A stretch of DNA of 64,000 nt from positions 39,157,083 to 39,221,082 of the forward strand of contig OZ026835.1 of assembly GCA_964023205.1 (NCBI GenBank). Direction: 5' to 3'. A program made the translations under genes and the position numbers. Below are positions 50,699 through 63,637 of the stretch, one piece after another. The DNA comes from Lutraria lutraria (taxonomy: Eukaryota > Mollusca > Bivalvia > Venerida > Mactridae). The stretch's first letter is position 1. Each line of letters begins with the position of its first letter. The notes beneath the pieces are model-generated. The model made no database searches. It saw nothing but the letters and a program-made list of their open reading frames with translations, and was not told the DNA's origin.

Positions 50699-52455
50699 TG
50701 CTGTTAATGTTAGACATAAGAAGAGTGTAATGCCTTATGAGTATGGATAGTTATTAAGAGTTAAAGATCTCATTAACAATACTTGAATCATCTTTAGGAA
50801 TTAAGTTTCCTACGCTTAACACTACTGTATTACTATGAAATGTGTCATGTCCATGAACGTAAATGTCTTTTATGCTATCAGATTGAGGATGAAATCCATC
50901 TTGTTTTAAAAAATGTCAACTGTAGTACGCTCTACGAAAATACATTATTAAACACTATTTTGGGTTGAAATCAACAACCAAAAAATGTATAGAATTAATC
51001 TCGTCCACACATTAAAATAATTGTAAAAGATATTTCGATTTATGCACCGAACATTTTTGACAGAGAAGTTGCTTTATGTTATTTTCACCATTTTTTCTCC
51101 ACCCATATTTTAACTAGCTCATAGTAATAGCAATCGTTATGCCTGATTCATTTTTAATATTTTTCTTTTCTTTACTTTTTTCTTTGTCCTTTATCCTACA
51201 ATAGTTTATTCGTCATATTTAGTTTATCACATACATGCATATACTGCTTGTTATAAATTATAAGTAACCACAGTCACAGAACGCTAACATACATTTCAAT
51301 TTTGTTGTTATACCTCATTAATTGCATATATGTGTTTATAGGTCTTCGCGCACTGTCCAAATTCAAGTCAGCTATAAACAGCAGACACATACTCAATGTA
51401 AAGTCTAAATCATAGTTTGTGCTGTGCGTATTTAAATAAAGATGTCTATACTATGTATTGCATGTTAACATGTACCTGGAATCATGAACCAAAAGCCTGT
51501 CATCTTGGAATAACATAAACGTATCTAAGTATGAAAACCACTTAATTAGAGCATGGTGTCGTTAGTAAGCAGACTAACAGAATATTTGTTATTGTTCTGG
51601 ATAAAAAATATAACTGCAATTAATATTAAAAGGTCACACACCAGTTAACTGATAAAAGATGTTATGTTTGGTTCATATTCACACTTGTATACAATCAAAG
51701 CCCCCAATGCCCGTGTACAGAATGAACCAACAGGACAGTGCGAATTATATGTATTATAAGTTATCATGTTTATGTATTTATTCAGAACAATACAAACATA
51801 CTGAAATTGCAAGTCTGCTCAAACATATTTTAACTTCTAAGTTATATTACAAGAAAGAACAAGTAATGATACATTTATTATCTTACCTTATTGTATTATT
51901 CAATCTGTATTTGAAAATTCAAATTATAAAATTATTGAAAAGTTTCATCACTACATAAACTTGTGAATATCCCAGCACTTCTAAATATAATATGTAAATA
52001 TAAAAACTATATAGCAATAAATTACGTGCACGCAAGTTAACATAAATACTTCCTTCGTTGGACTTAATGAAATGCAGTTTGTTCTTCGGTCACTAAATCC
52101 AACTTCATATTCATGAACACGAACAAACATCATTTTGTTTTTAATTTGTTACCCAAGCATGTAAAATACAAAGCTTATTTGTTAAGGTAGTGTGCGACCT
52201 TTCCCCGACGTCATGGGTCAAAAATCGAATTTTCTCCGATTTTTCTGAAATTTTGCACAATGGTAGTATAGCATGTTCTTCGATTTTTGTTCGTTTCATT
52301 TTTTTTCTGTTTCTCGACCCGCTTCCTAGAAACGCCACGAAAAATGTCAGCGGTGTAAAACCGACAAACTTCAAGCTCTCTTTCTGCGGAATAAGCTCAT
52401 ATAAGTTTTAATGGGGTTTTGTCGTCATTGTTTTCTTGGCGGAACTTTAAGCAAT

Positions 52456-52725
52456 AAAAATACGTCCGTTTTTTTTCACTCGTAATGTTGACCCCCAACT
52501 ATATTTCAACAACGTTATTCATGATGTCCGAACTTTACTTTATTGCAAGTTTGTGAAAAATAATGCGCGATGACTTATTTTTACATTTTATAATTGCTTG
52601 TCAACATCTCCACAATATCAACATACGATTCAATAGTCGATTGAATCTACATCCGTTTACCAAAAGTACACTGAAATATAGTTGGGGGTCAAAATTACGG
52701 GTGAAAAAAAAACGGACGTATTTTT
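52456..52725. repeat. Inverted-repeat element, about 53-bp arms (copy 2)
   Basis: Duplicate of 37,978-38,247, with both arms preserved. A 59-bp deletion relative to copy 1 lies about 90 bp to its left. Confidence 0.8.
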
Positions 52726-53862
52726 ACGAACATCATCGATCAGATATCTTTGAATGTTAAATAATAGATCTGATGAAGTGGAACGTAAATTGTTTTATTC
52801 ATGAAAGGCATTGGTAACACGACATGCCATCTATATAGGTCGTCAAGTTCATAAAGTATGTTTGAAATACAGCCAACATATACTGTACACAAACTTAAGG
52901 CAATCCTTGTGAAAGACAAAACATGACTTTTATTCACAGGTGGACCGTTTACGGAAGAGGCTACTTACACAGGTTAGGCTGTATCTGTATGTTTTCATGT
53001 AAAATCGATGAGACGACTTGATATTTTTTAATGTTTACCGATATAGTGTTGCTTTAAAGTGAAATTATACATGTGGATCATAATCGTTGATGTTTTTCAT
53101 TCGAAAGGCTTCGTCTGTCTGCATTGTTCTCTGTGAGCAGTTCGTAGCAAACAACACAGCACGAAGAAATCAAACACTCGTGTCATCGAGCACCGTACGT
53201 ATTACTGTAGAGCAAGATACAAGTTGCGATTCGGCAATGCAGAATTTAATTGATCTAAGGATCAACAAATCAATAATCAGTTTATCACTATTCTTTCCCT
53301 TCATCTTTAGAAGAGAGATAACTCGCCCATCTACAAAATCGATTCACACATATCAGCTCATGGTCTTTATTATGTATATATACACCGTTAGCATTTTCTA
53401 CAACAACAGACTAAATAACGTTTGCAATTAGATATCAAAGGGCATTATAACATAATATATAACATAATTTCTTGTTAGCGCGAGCATTGTCATACAAGGA
53501 AATAAAACACTACTGGTATAAACCGATTCTCGCTATTAAGTAAATATCGAACAACATAGAATGCATATCACCAAGACAAGACAATAACTAATTGTCAATA
53601 CATCCAACATCAGTAATACCATTCGTTTGTCCTTTTTGGCACCATGTTATGGTTTACAATAATAATTGACAAGTTCTGTTGTATGCAGTACATCATTAAG
53701 TTTGACGAATTATGAAGCCGCCAGACGGCTCATCCTATTACACCATATAATTGTAAACATTTCAACATGAAAAGTGGAATCAGAAAAAAACACCCGCGCA
53801 AACCCTCATACAAATGTAATTCATGTATCGGACTAAATGAATATACTGTGTACTAATTATTA

Positions 53863-54013
53863 AGGTAAAAATCGACCAACCTAAGGGAAAATTTAAGTCG
53901 ATGAGCATCATGAATAGCTACTAAGGAATTTCCTCACATCTAAGGGAAAACATAGAAATCTAAGGAAAGTCCTCAAATTTAAGGAATATTTTCCCCTTAG
54001 GAGCTTCCTAAAT
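53863..54013. repeat. CTAAGG-rich short interspersed repeat (copy 2)
   Basis: Duplicate of 39,385-39,535 with one visible substitution nearby. Confidence 0.5.
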
Positions 54014-54113
54014 ACGGCCCATGTTTTCAGAAAAACACATTTTAACTGCAGATACACATTCATAAGTTTACAAACATTTACTTCAAATAGTAAGTAGAAA
54101 CAAGTTCGATTCT

Positions 54114-57100
54114 CTACATGCTTGTCAAATCAAACACTCTTGGTCGTTGTCTGGTTTGACAAAGCTCCCTGCTTTCCTGAATTAACGCATACATGCATAT
54201 GACTGAACCAAGTGCTGAAAGTCCTATGCCGGTGTAGACTGGAATGTCATACGTACCAAGTGTGTCTCTAACATAACCTAAAATATATAAAAAAATAAAT
54301 ACATTCATTGTATCAAACATCTTTTGTTGAATGATAGGTAGCGCGACAATCCAGTATTACAATGTACTGCAAAAATAAGATTGGTAAATGCGTTAAGTTA
54401 AATGTCAACATAAGATGCCTTTTGACATTTCTGTTCAAATTCATACATGCTAATTAAAGAATACAAGTTATCTGCACTCATAATAAAACTCGGCTTCAGG
54501 GTTTGACAATCAAAAGCACCTTGGAGAAATGATTGAATCATTTTGAAAAAACAACATTAATGAGCCCTACTGGTTTCCGCATTCGGTATACCGCAGAATG
54601 ATTGAGCGAGAGCTTACACATCTTCCTTAACGATACATATATGAAAAAATTGTCCAGAATTGTCCAAACAGCTAACAGTAGATATTAAGTTCTGAGAACG
54701 AGCTAGTTTATAGTGGACTTTTAAGTTTACATACCCAGAGTTGTGTAGTTTGCGGTGTGTTAATAAACGACATTTAACCAAAAAGTGACAAGTATTAATA
54801 TTATTACCAGACATTGCAGCATGTCCCTTAACGCCTTGTGTTTTCATCTTGTTGACATATTGATTCATATTACTAGTTACTATTTAAAGATATCTTTGTA
54901 CCACAATCACATAACACAGAGTCAGATTGTAACATCTAAGCTTCCAAAAGCCTTACTTGAAACCCGTCAGATATATGTCTGGTCCCTATGCATGCCATCA
55001 AGTGAGCTATTCTATCCATTTATGACCAATATTTCGCAGATCGATTATTAACTTCAAATAGTGTCCATTTAATATCAAACGTACTACATGTACTTAATTT
55101 GCAATTAAAATCTGATGAGATTGAAGGCTTATAAATAAGAAACACTTCGTCATGTTATGCTGAAAATTCGTTCGATTTAATATTGAAATCAATTTATTAA
55201 TGACCTACAGTAGTTGAAACCTTGCATGGACACTAAAGCTAATAATATTTGTGTAAACACAGATAAAATATACTTACCAATAACTGGTCCAGTTATTGCA
55301 TTAAGTATACCAACCGTTGTAAAGCATAGACCCATAGCTGCCGAAATATTATTTAAACCAACAAGGCTTGAAGTGACCACACCATACAATGTAAGTATAA
55401 TGCCAAACGGTGTTCCAATCAAACCATAGAAACATAACACGACCCATCTCGATGTTGAAAAAAAAGTCCAGCAGTGAAACCTGTTACCATAACCGTTGAC
55501 AACAAAGGACACGTAAGTACTGGTACACGTTGTATAAGCATAACAATGCCTGGTATTATTCGACCAACAGTGTTACAAATACCAAACAGAATTAATCCAA
55601 GAGTGACATCACTTTCACTTAAGAATTTGTCTCTGAATAAATCAGCTATAAACACAAGCATGGTATTCAATGATATCATTGTCATTGATATACCGATCCA
55701 AAAACAGACAAAACTTTGGTTTTTCCATATCATTCTTAAACTCTTCAGGAGTGTATTTGTTACTTCTTGATCTCGAACACTATTTCTTCGTCGTTTATGT
55801 AAAGTAATCTGCTTTGTATGCTGATTATTGCATAAAACTGCAAATTTACGAATGTAGTATATGTCATTGAATATTTGTGATTCGTTTGATGTAGCCTCTA
55901 CTTTTAATCTATTTTCAGTTCCAGTAACTTTGACCTTACATTCGGACTCATATTGTTCCATTGGGCTACGTATTTCTATGTTGGCTTGAATGTGTATTGC
56001 TTCTTTCCAGAGTAAACAACAGGGTATGCCGTTCAAAAGAACACCACCAATTATAAGCAACGCACCTTTAAATCCATAGTGGGAACTAAAATGAATATTA
56101 TTCTAAAACGATCATTTTTTTAAAATATAGTTAAATGCAGTAAATAGTATTACTCGTGCAAGAATTTCGCACATAAGATGATAAATGAAGCTAAAAAGTA
56201 TATTGAATATTTTAAATATCGAAATGATTGAGATCAACCGTGATCAAGATTTATTGTTGAGTCAGTTACTTAGTTCCATCAAGTGCAATATAGACACAGC
56301 ATTGAATCAACAATTATAAATGTATGCAAAATAGATGAGTATTATTATTGAATTGCCTGAAAATGATGTTGGATCGGACAAACCTGAACTTTTAAGCGGC
56401 CGCTTACGAATGGAAAAGTCAGATGTTAATGGTCAATATTAGATAGGCTCTAACGATTAAAGCAATGTAGCGCCGTATGTACAGAGCTTACATAGTAAAG
56501 AATTTTAATGTAAGCTTTTTACGTTGACGATGTCGCCGTATAGAGCGTGCGTCGTATAGAATTAATCGTCAGCTCTACACGTTAATACGCTCTTCTCTGA
56601 CGTATAGAGCTCATCTGTTGAAAAGTGTTAAATGGCCAATTATGGCTTATTATATTATATCTAAGTAAGTATGTAATTAAGGTTTGATGAACATTGTATC
56701 TGAAATATTTCACGACGAAGCATTCAAGTGTGGAAAGGGCTGTTACTTTTTCAACAATAATTTTATGATCTGTATTCATTTGCGCCTAAAACGTACTTGG
56801 ATGCACACAATTTTTGAAAAATAGCATGAGAAAATACTGCGCCAGAAGCACGTAGTTTCATATTGTTGTTACGGACAACAACAAATTGTTGACATAATAT
56901 TATGCATTATATTTGCTTTATATTGATAAAGGGTAACAACTCTGATAAACTTGGTGGATTGGCACTATTGTGGCATCGTGTGTTGCATCTCTTCGTAGTG
57001 ATCATAAAGTTTTGGTGAAAAATGCATGAAAACTTAGACAACCATAAGCATTTACGTTGTTCGTGAAATAAACAACTCTGACAAACATGATGGAATAACA

Positions 57101-59561
57101 AATTTTAGTCATTCGACATGTAAGCTCTATACGTCCACAGGTGCCTGACGAATCTGGTCTGACACGCCCCCAATATACACATTATAAATACAAGGTATGC
57201 AACGAGTCGTTTTTCCGACCTCATACTGTCCCGAAATAATGATCAACTGAGAATACAAATGAAGTCCTATGAGCAAATAAACTTATTCAGTCGGCGCTTA
57301 AATAATTATTCTTCCTATTAAACACATTTTTTTATTTCAAAACGAACTTAAAAGCAACGTTTTAGTCTCTGTTTCTACGAAATATTGCCGTTTTTTGGAA
57401 AATCGAGTTAAACCTGTCCCCTAGATTTCACGCTTTCACTCATCATTTTGGCGTTTTTTTCCGGAGATTTATACGGAAAACATGCGTGTTTTGGCATGTA
57501 CGTATTTCTTCGATGTTGCGGCACTAATTGCAGGTATAAAAACAATCCTACCTGGTTAACTAATCGCAATAATCGTTAATTTCTACAAATAATCAGTCCT
57601 TTCGCTGACACAACGTCCATTTTGACCGAAGTAGTCCGCATTATTTAATTATTCATGTAAACTATCACATCATTGGTCAACAATAAAAAGAAGTCACATG
57701 TGTTTTAACTACAACCAATGAAAATGTTTGTTTATAACTTCATGTGACGTCAGCTTTACATGTGGACTTGTTCGATCAAAATGGCCGTTGTGTCAGCGAA
57801 AGGATAGTTTATTTGTAGAAATTAACAATTATTGCGATTAGTTAACCAGGTAGGATTGTCTTTATACCTGCAATCAGTGCCGAAATATCGAAGAAATACG
57901 TACATGCCAAAACACGCATGTTTTCCGTATACATCTCCGGAAAAAACGCCAAAATGATGAGTGAAAGCGTGAAATCTAGGGGACAGGTTTAACTCGATTT
58001 TCCAAAAAACGGCAATATTTCGTAGAAACAGAGACTAAAACGTTGCTTTTAAGTTCGTTTTGAAATAAAAAAATGTGTTTAATAGGAAGAATAATTATTT
58101 AAGCGCCGACTGAATAAGTTTATTTGCTCATAGGACTTCATTTGTATTCTCAGTTGATCATTATTTCGGGACAGTATGAGGTCGGAAAAACGACTCGTTG
58201 CATACCTTGTATTTATAATGTGTATATTGGGGGCGTGTCAGACCAGATTCGTCAGGCACCTGTGTATACGTCAGTCAAATTACCTTAAAAAGTAGATATA
58301 CATGCTTCCGTAAGTCCTATATACGTTGTCAGTTATCGCCTAGTAGACAAATTAAAGCTAAATTAAATTACAAAGTAAAGGTAGCATTTTATCAATCAGG
58401 GGTAAATTTACCTCATATAACGTAGGATGTAAGCAAATAGCATACTACCAAATGGTACACTAGTTCCATGTATGGACATCATGAAAAGCCTTCGTCTACC
58501 TTTGAAGTATTGTCCAATGGCTATTGTCGAACAAATCAGTGTGTTGGCGACCCCAAAACCTAAAATATTGACGAGTTCTAAAAACATTTACGTTTGAAAT
58601 ACATTTGTCCGAAATACAGTCAAAGCCATTGATTATTTAGAACAAAAATAGCTAATACTAAAGCCATCTACCGGTAAAGGTAATATTTTGTCTTTCCAAA
58701 TGGTGGTCTTAGTTCACAAGTTTGACTGTGGCTATTATTTCATACTTGTATAACGCGAGTAAATGCATGTGTTAAATATTGTTGTTTACGAGTGGATATT
58801 ACGTTTAGTTGTAAAGTTCTGAAATAGTCCAATGAGTAAAACATCTGAACAATAAACTATCTGTAAAAATACGAAAAGTTGAGTACGTTACCTTTATGTA
58901 AATGGAACATCTTAGAACTGAGTTTGTTTAAATAGTTACCGTATACTACTCCCAAAGTCAAGGCCATGTGCGTGACTTTTGTCGTGAAGTATGTTGACAT
59001 TACACCAACGCTGGCAAAAGTTGCGAAAATGATACTACTTTTCACTAGTCCAATCTTAGGGATTAGTAAACCAGCTACAAATGCTGAAATGTTACAATGC
59101 GAATGCTTAGCCCTTTACACGCGGAAAATGGCCGTTGATAGAGACACCCGATTTGTGACCTTGGTGAGACATTTTCACGTTAACCAATACATCTCATATA
59201 CTTAAATAAGCTTGATAGGTTTATGCGTTACCTTTCTGATTTTGTTATCAATAAATATGATTAAATGCATTGGTTCAATACAATGAATGCTTGTTATTGT
59301 TTGTTTAACTTGTTTAGGTTCAAAATGTTCAGTTCAAACGTTTACTGGTCTACGAATAAGTATAAAACGTTAGATACCTGAACCTGGCGATACACCGTTA
59401 GCTGTAGATTGGATCACCGAAGTTTCGGCTCTGGTCGCGTTGAAGGCCTCCCTGACTTCAATAAATATTGTCCCTATACTGTAGAGGAATCCAACATAGA
59501 GAAATGTTGAAAGATAGGCGCTGATAAACACAAACCATCTATGCATACTTGACGTTACCAT
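54114..59561 (-). pseudogene. SLC16-like transporter gene 4, 1-nt frameshift in exon 4
   Basis: Exons are 59,378-59,561, 58,940-59,083, 58,412-58,559, 55,278-56,085 and 54,114-54,277, all with GT-AG borders. It is the recent duplicate of gene 2, with roughly ten substitutions seen in exon 4. An A-run of nine (gene 2, at 40,980-40,988) is eight here (55,458-55,465). This shifts the frame at about residue 365 and ends the protein near residue 380, losing helices 10-12. A proline-to-arginine change lies near the end of exon 3 (ILRYM versus ILPYM). Intron 3 is enlarged to 2.3 kb by a foldback transposon. A single-base loss in a homopolymer could be a sequencing error, in which case a 482-residue transporter is encoded. 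Confidence 0.83.
57136..58264. mobile_element. Foldback DNA transposon, 1,129 bp, arms about 500 bp
   Basis: The ends are CACAGGTGCCTGACG and its exact complement. The arms stay nearly perfectly inverted to about 57,640 and from about 57,760, leaving a spacer of about 120 bp. It is flanked by a perfect 8-bp target duplication TATACGTC (57,128-57,135 and 58,265-58,272). The empty site, with a single TATACGTC, is visible at 42,641-42,648 in gene 2. There is no coding frame, so it needs a transposase from elsewhere. An 8-bp duplication fits hAT or P superfamilies (family knowledge). It sits in intron 3 of gene 4, inside the CGTATAGAGC repeat. Confidence 0.95.
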
Positions 59562-60060
59562 TGCTGTTAAATTGTTAATGTATACCATTAAAAGAAGCTT
59601 ATATCTTACGACTATGGATCGGATATATTGGGTAAAGGACTCATTTACAATACTTGAATAATAGTCTTTATAATGATTATAAATATAATTATAAAAAGTG
59701 TATACTTTATGTGTTGGATTGAGTCGTGCATCAGAACGTATATGCCCATTATGCAACTACATCAATGATGAAATTCGTCTTTTTTAAGATGTCACTAATA
59801 CTATGATCTATGAAAATACCTCATTACTAAGTTATTAGAAACTATTTTTAGAAAAGATCAAACAGCCCAACATAAAGTGAATTAGTCTCGTCAACGGATA
59901 TTAAAAAGTTTTGGGAAACGAAGCAATATATATCTTTATTTTTTAACTATGTTTTCTCCCAACATATTTCTATAACAATAGTTACGCCTTATCTACCCTT
60001 TTCTATTATATAGTTTCTTTGTTTGGCAATAACCAAATGCTTTTTTATATCATAAAGTGC

Positions 60061-60340
60061 TCACTTTATTCCTTAATAGGTAGAATGACTCACCGGAACG
60101 TAACTAAACGAATTTTATATCTAATACATGTAGTAGCATGTTAAACTATATGTATATACGAACATATATTTCAGTTTTTATTATATGTACCTCTACTAAC
60201 GTGTTTCAGCCAAATTCAAATTTTTGAATCAATAACAAAAATAACATGTTCATGTTCATATCTCGCACGGTAGACGAACTGCAATAGCGAAATGTTTAAA
60301 CACGGTATTCTTTGACGATAGATGTTGGCATCATATAGAA
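60061..60340. other. 280-bp segment missing from the other duplicate
   Basis: Copy 1 passes directly from GTGC to TCAAATTAAG at 44,480-44,490; here 280 bp intervene and both edges start with TCA. No terminal repeats or target duplication beyond 3 bp are seen. Patchy resemblance to the A-type spacer around 36,760-36,830 suggests the segment is ancestral and was deleted from copy 1 by microhomology, but this is inference. Confidence 0.6.
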
Positions 60341-63253
60341 TCAAATTAAGAAAATCAATCGTCAATCTTATTTCTGAACAAATATAACAAGAAAATATAC
60401 ATTTTAACGAACAACACCACATGTCCAATTACTGTTTTAAGGACTTCTATCATTTTCGTAAGTATAAAGCGAAAACTGGTGTTGTAAACAGGCATATACA
60501 ACAATTTTTGAGTATGCAACAACTGAATACACCAGCCTTTTTGACAGTGATTAAAATAGAAATTGAAACTGGGGACGATAAAATAATCTTCGTAACGAGT
60601 TATTTTCTAATCAGAGAAATGAGTCTTATGTCTATTCAGCATAGCCATTAGAACATTCTACAGGTAAGCTTCATGAGTGCCTTTACGAAATATTGCTTTT
60701 ACCTTTCTGATATTGGGATAGAATTCTGACAGAAGTCTGATTGGCTATGAATGTAACCGGTTTTTCCCTTCGTAACACCATGAATATATTGGCCATAAAT
60801 AATGCTTGATATAACAGTACTGATAAGTCATTTGAGTGAAACATAGAATTTAACCTATGTGGACATTGATCTAGTATTTTCACTATGATCAATTCGAAAT
60901 ATTAACCTTCAGTTGTTCACACTTTCCAAACATGATTCAAACATTGTGAATGGCTGGCATATGTTTATATGTTCAAGATGCACAGTCGAAATTTAAATAA
61001 ACTATACACAGCGGATACCCACTTAATGTAACGCTGAAATATTAGTTTACACGTTAAATGTATTAACAGAACATTCCCAGAGTGACAGACAAGATAGCCT
61101 ACAGAAGAATGGGGAATAGTGTGCATTACCACAGGCATCCCGAGTTGTCAGCCAGCAGAGTCAAAATAGCTGGACTCCAACTGATGGGAAGCGAAATCGA
61201 GATCATCCTGTTTTAAGGATAGTCAACATGCTTCAACTGACGCTGGAGCTAAACGTCTCAAGGAGTAAGGAAGATGCATCAGCGAGAGGATCGATTGGAG
61301 GTGGACGACCTGAGAGCATTGATATAAACATACTTATTCACTGTACTTCATGTTCCTATCTACTCAGATTGATTAGCCAAAAGCCTATCATCTTGAAATC
61401 AACTGAAATGATCTAGTAAGTATCATAACGTCATATAGCATATCGTCGTTATTAATCAGAGTTTGCATTAATATTCCGGAAAAAAATATAATTGCAATTT
61501 CAAAGGTCACACCAGGGATGTTCTGTTTGTTTCAAATTCATTCATGTTTCACTTCGTCAGGGTCTGGCTCCCGCAAACCCAGCCATTATAAAACATGCGC
61601 CCCAACTGACAGAACGAAGCAACGGGACAGTGCTAATCGCGAATTATATGAACTGTGTCATGAAAAAATGATCATGTACATGTTCTTAAATCAACAAACA
61701 TTTATGATCTAACTAAAATTGCTTATATGCTCAAACTCGTTTTGTCACCCAAGCTGGAGCAATATTACAAAAAAGGTTCAAGTCAGGTTACATTTACTAC
61801 CTTACCTTATAATAGCACTCGATCTGTGTTTCAAATTATGGAAAATGATGCATAAACATATAAATATCCCAGCATCACTAAAAATAATCTATAAATATAT
61901 AAACTATATCGTAATAAATTAAATGTACTCTAATTCACATAAATACTTCTGTTGCTAGAGACGCAGGACGTTAAACGGGCACTAAATATTAAATCAATGT
62001 TTGTTTCAAGTTTTAAAGTGCGAAAACTTCATATTCCTGAACACGTACAAAACGGTTTTTGTTATATATAAAGTATGTTAAATATAAGGGTCATTTGTTA
62101 TGTGATAAAGTCTCGTATGCAAACGCACATTTCATATCGGATATGGCGATGTCATGGACTTTTAAATTCAACTTCAAACATATTTTTCATTAAAACATAC
62201 ATAATTTATAGCAACAAATAAATATTCCAAATACACTAGTACTAGAATGGTAGGTTACGTCGTTAAGTATTTTGCTTTTCCTAAACTATTATTAAACGAG
62301 ATTCTGAGTAGTATGAGATAACATCATCACGGATTCAAACATGGGACGTATAGCACAGTACGTTTTAGCACTTTGTTTTCCATGTACAAGGATACATAAA
62401 TATATACATAACACCTTCAGAAAGTTAATAAATGATTTAGCACCAGTGAACATAATGTACATGTATGCATTAAGAATGGTATCACAGTTAAGAAATTAAT
62501 CGTATCCATCCATTATCAACCCATCCATCGACATAGTCATTAGTGTTATTGACCCCGTAATGAATTTGAGCATGTCATTACTTGACTTTCCTAAAATACA
62601 GTTTCGCGTTTTTTAAACTCTTCACACATTCCTGAACAAAAAGCACAAACCAACATGACGTGTTTGGTGTTTCACGATCATTATGGTTGAGTACAAGTTG
62701 TACGACTTTGATATCATGACAATCTGAGTAAGTTTAAAAGATTCAACATAACTTTAAATGTACATCAAATGAGTATTGTTCTAAAGCAAACAGATTGTCA
62801 ATTGATCTTTATTGTTGAATATTACTACGCCGTAAGCATTTTATACACAACGGACTAAACAGCGTTTGCAATTATCCATCCGAATGCATTTAAACGTATG
62901 TATTTTGTTGTTTGTGCAAGGAAAAGCCCATTCCACCCGTATAAACTGGGAAATGTCAATAAGAAGATGGAACAATTCTTCTCCAAGATATGACACTAAT
63001 CAATTGTCAATACATCAAATTTCATTTATTTATAACAAAACATGCTTGCACCATACTATATGGTATACAATAACAATTAACAAGCTTCGTTGTAAACACT
63101 ACACCATGAAGTTCGACAAAAACTGAAGCAGTACAACGGCTGATCAAACGTCACCATATGAGTGTATAAAGTATATATCTCGTGTGGTAAATGTTTATTA
63201 TTAAAATTTCAAAATTAAAAGTGGAATCAGAAAAAGAAAAAAGAAAAACGCGT

Positions 63254-63254
<1 letters not shown>

Positions 63255-63289
<35 letters not shown>
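63255..63289. repeat. CA microsatellite (copy 2)
   Basis: A 35-nt (CA)n run, four units longer than its duplicate at 47,419-47,445. Confidence 0.97.
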
Positions 63290-63291
<2 letters not shown>

Positions 63292-63473
63292 AAATTATGT
63301 AACTGATGTAATTCATGTTAGCGAAGATACATTGTAATGACTGTTCTATTTGATCACTTATGTAGACACACCTTGTCTTCAGACAAAACACGTGTTTTAA
63401 CTTTTATAGCCAAAAAACAGATCAAGCCAGAAAACATTTACATGAGATAATAAGTAGAAACACGTTTAATTCA

Positions 63474-63637
63474 CTACATGCTTGTCAAATCAAACACGTT
63501 TGATCTTCGACTAGTTTTACACTGTTCCCGACATTCCTGAATTAACGCGATCATAATTATGACGGTACCAAATACTGACAACACTATACCGGTGTAGATT
63601 GGAACGTCATATGAGCCCAGAGTGTCTCTAACGTAGC
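63474..63637 (-). CDS. SLC16-like transporter gene 5, final exon only (partial)
   Basis: This 164-nt exon starts after a CAG acceptor at the same phase as exon 5 of the other genes. It encodes GYVRDTLGSYDVPIYTG, helix 12 and the tail ending RRSNVFDLTSM with stop. It differs from gene 3 exon 5 by one residue (Asn for Lys near the end). By spacing in gene 3, exon 4 should begin being read about 190 bp beyond the right edge of the window. Whether the rest of gene 5 is intact cannot be seen. Confidence 0.88.

Larger units (their letters stand above)
50699..54113. other. Spacer between genes 3 and 4
   Basis: Near-identical duplicate of 36,162-39,635. The same short frames recur unchanged or nearly so, which reflects recent duplication rather than coding constraint. 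It holds the second inverted-repeat element and the second CTAAGG-rich repeat. Confidence 0.6.
59562..63473. other. Spacer between genes 4 and 5
   Basis: Duplicate of 43,985-47,629 with more differences than the A-type spacers show. It includes the second copies of the possible LINE tail (61,075-61,320) and CA repeat. The stretch 60,061-60,340 has no counterpart in copy 1, where the two sides meet at a shared TCA. Confidence 0.6.
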
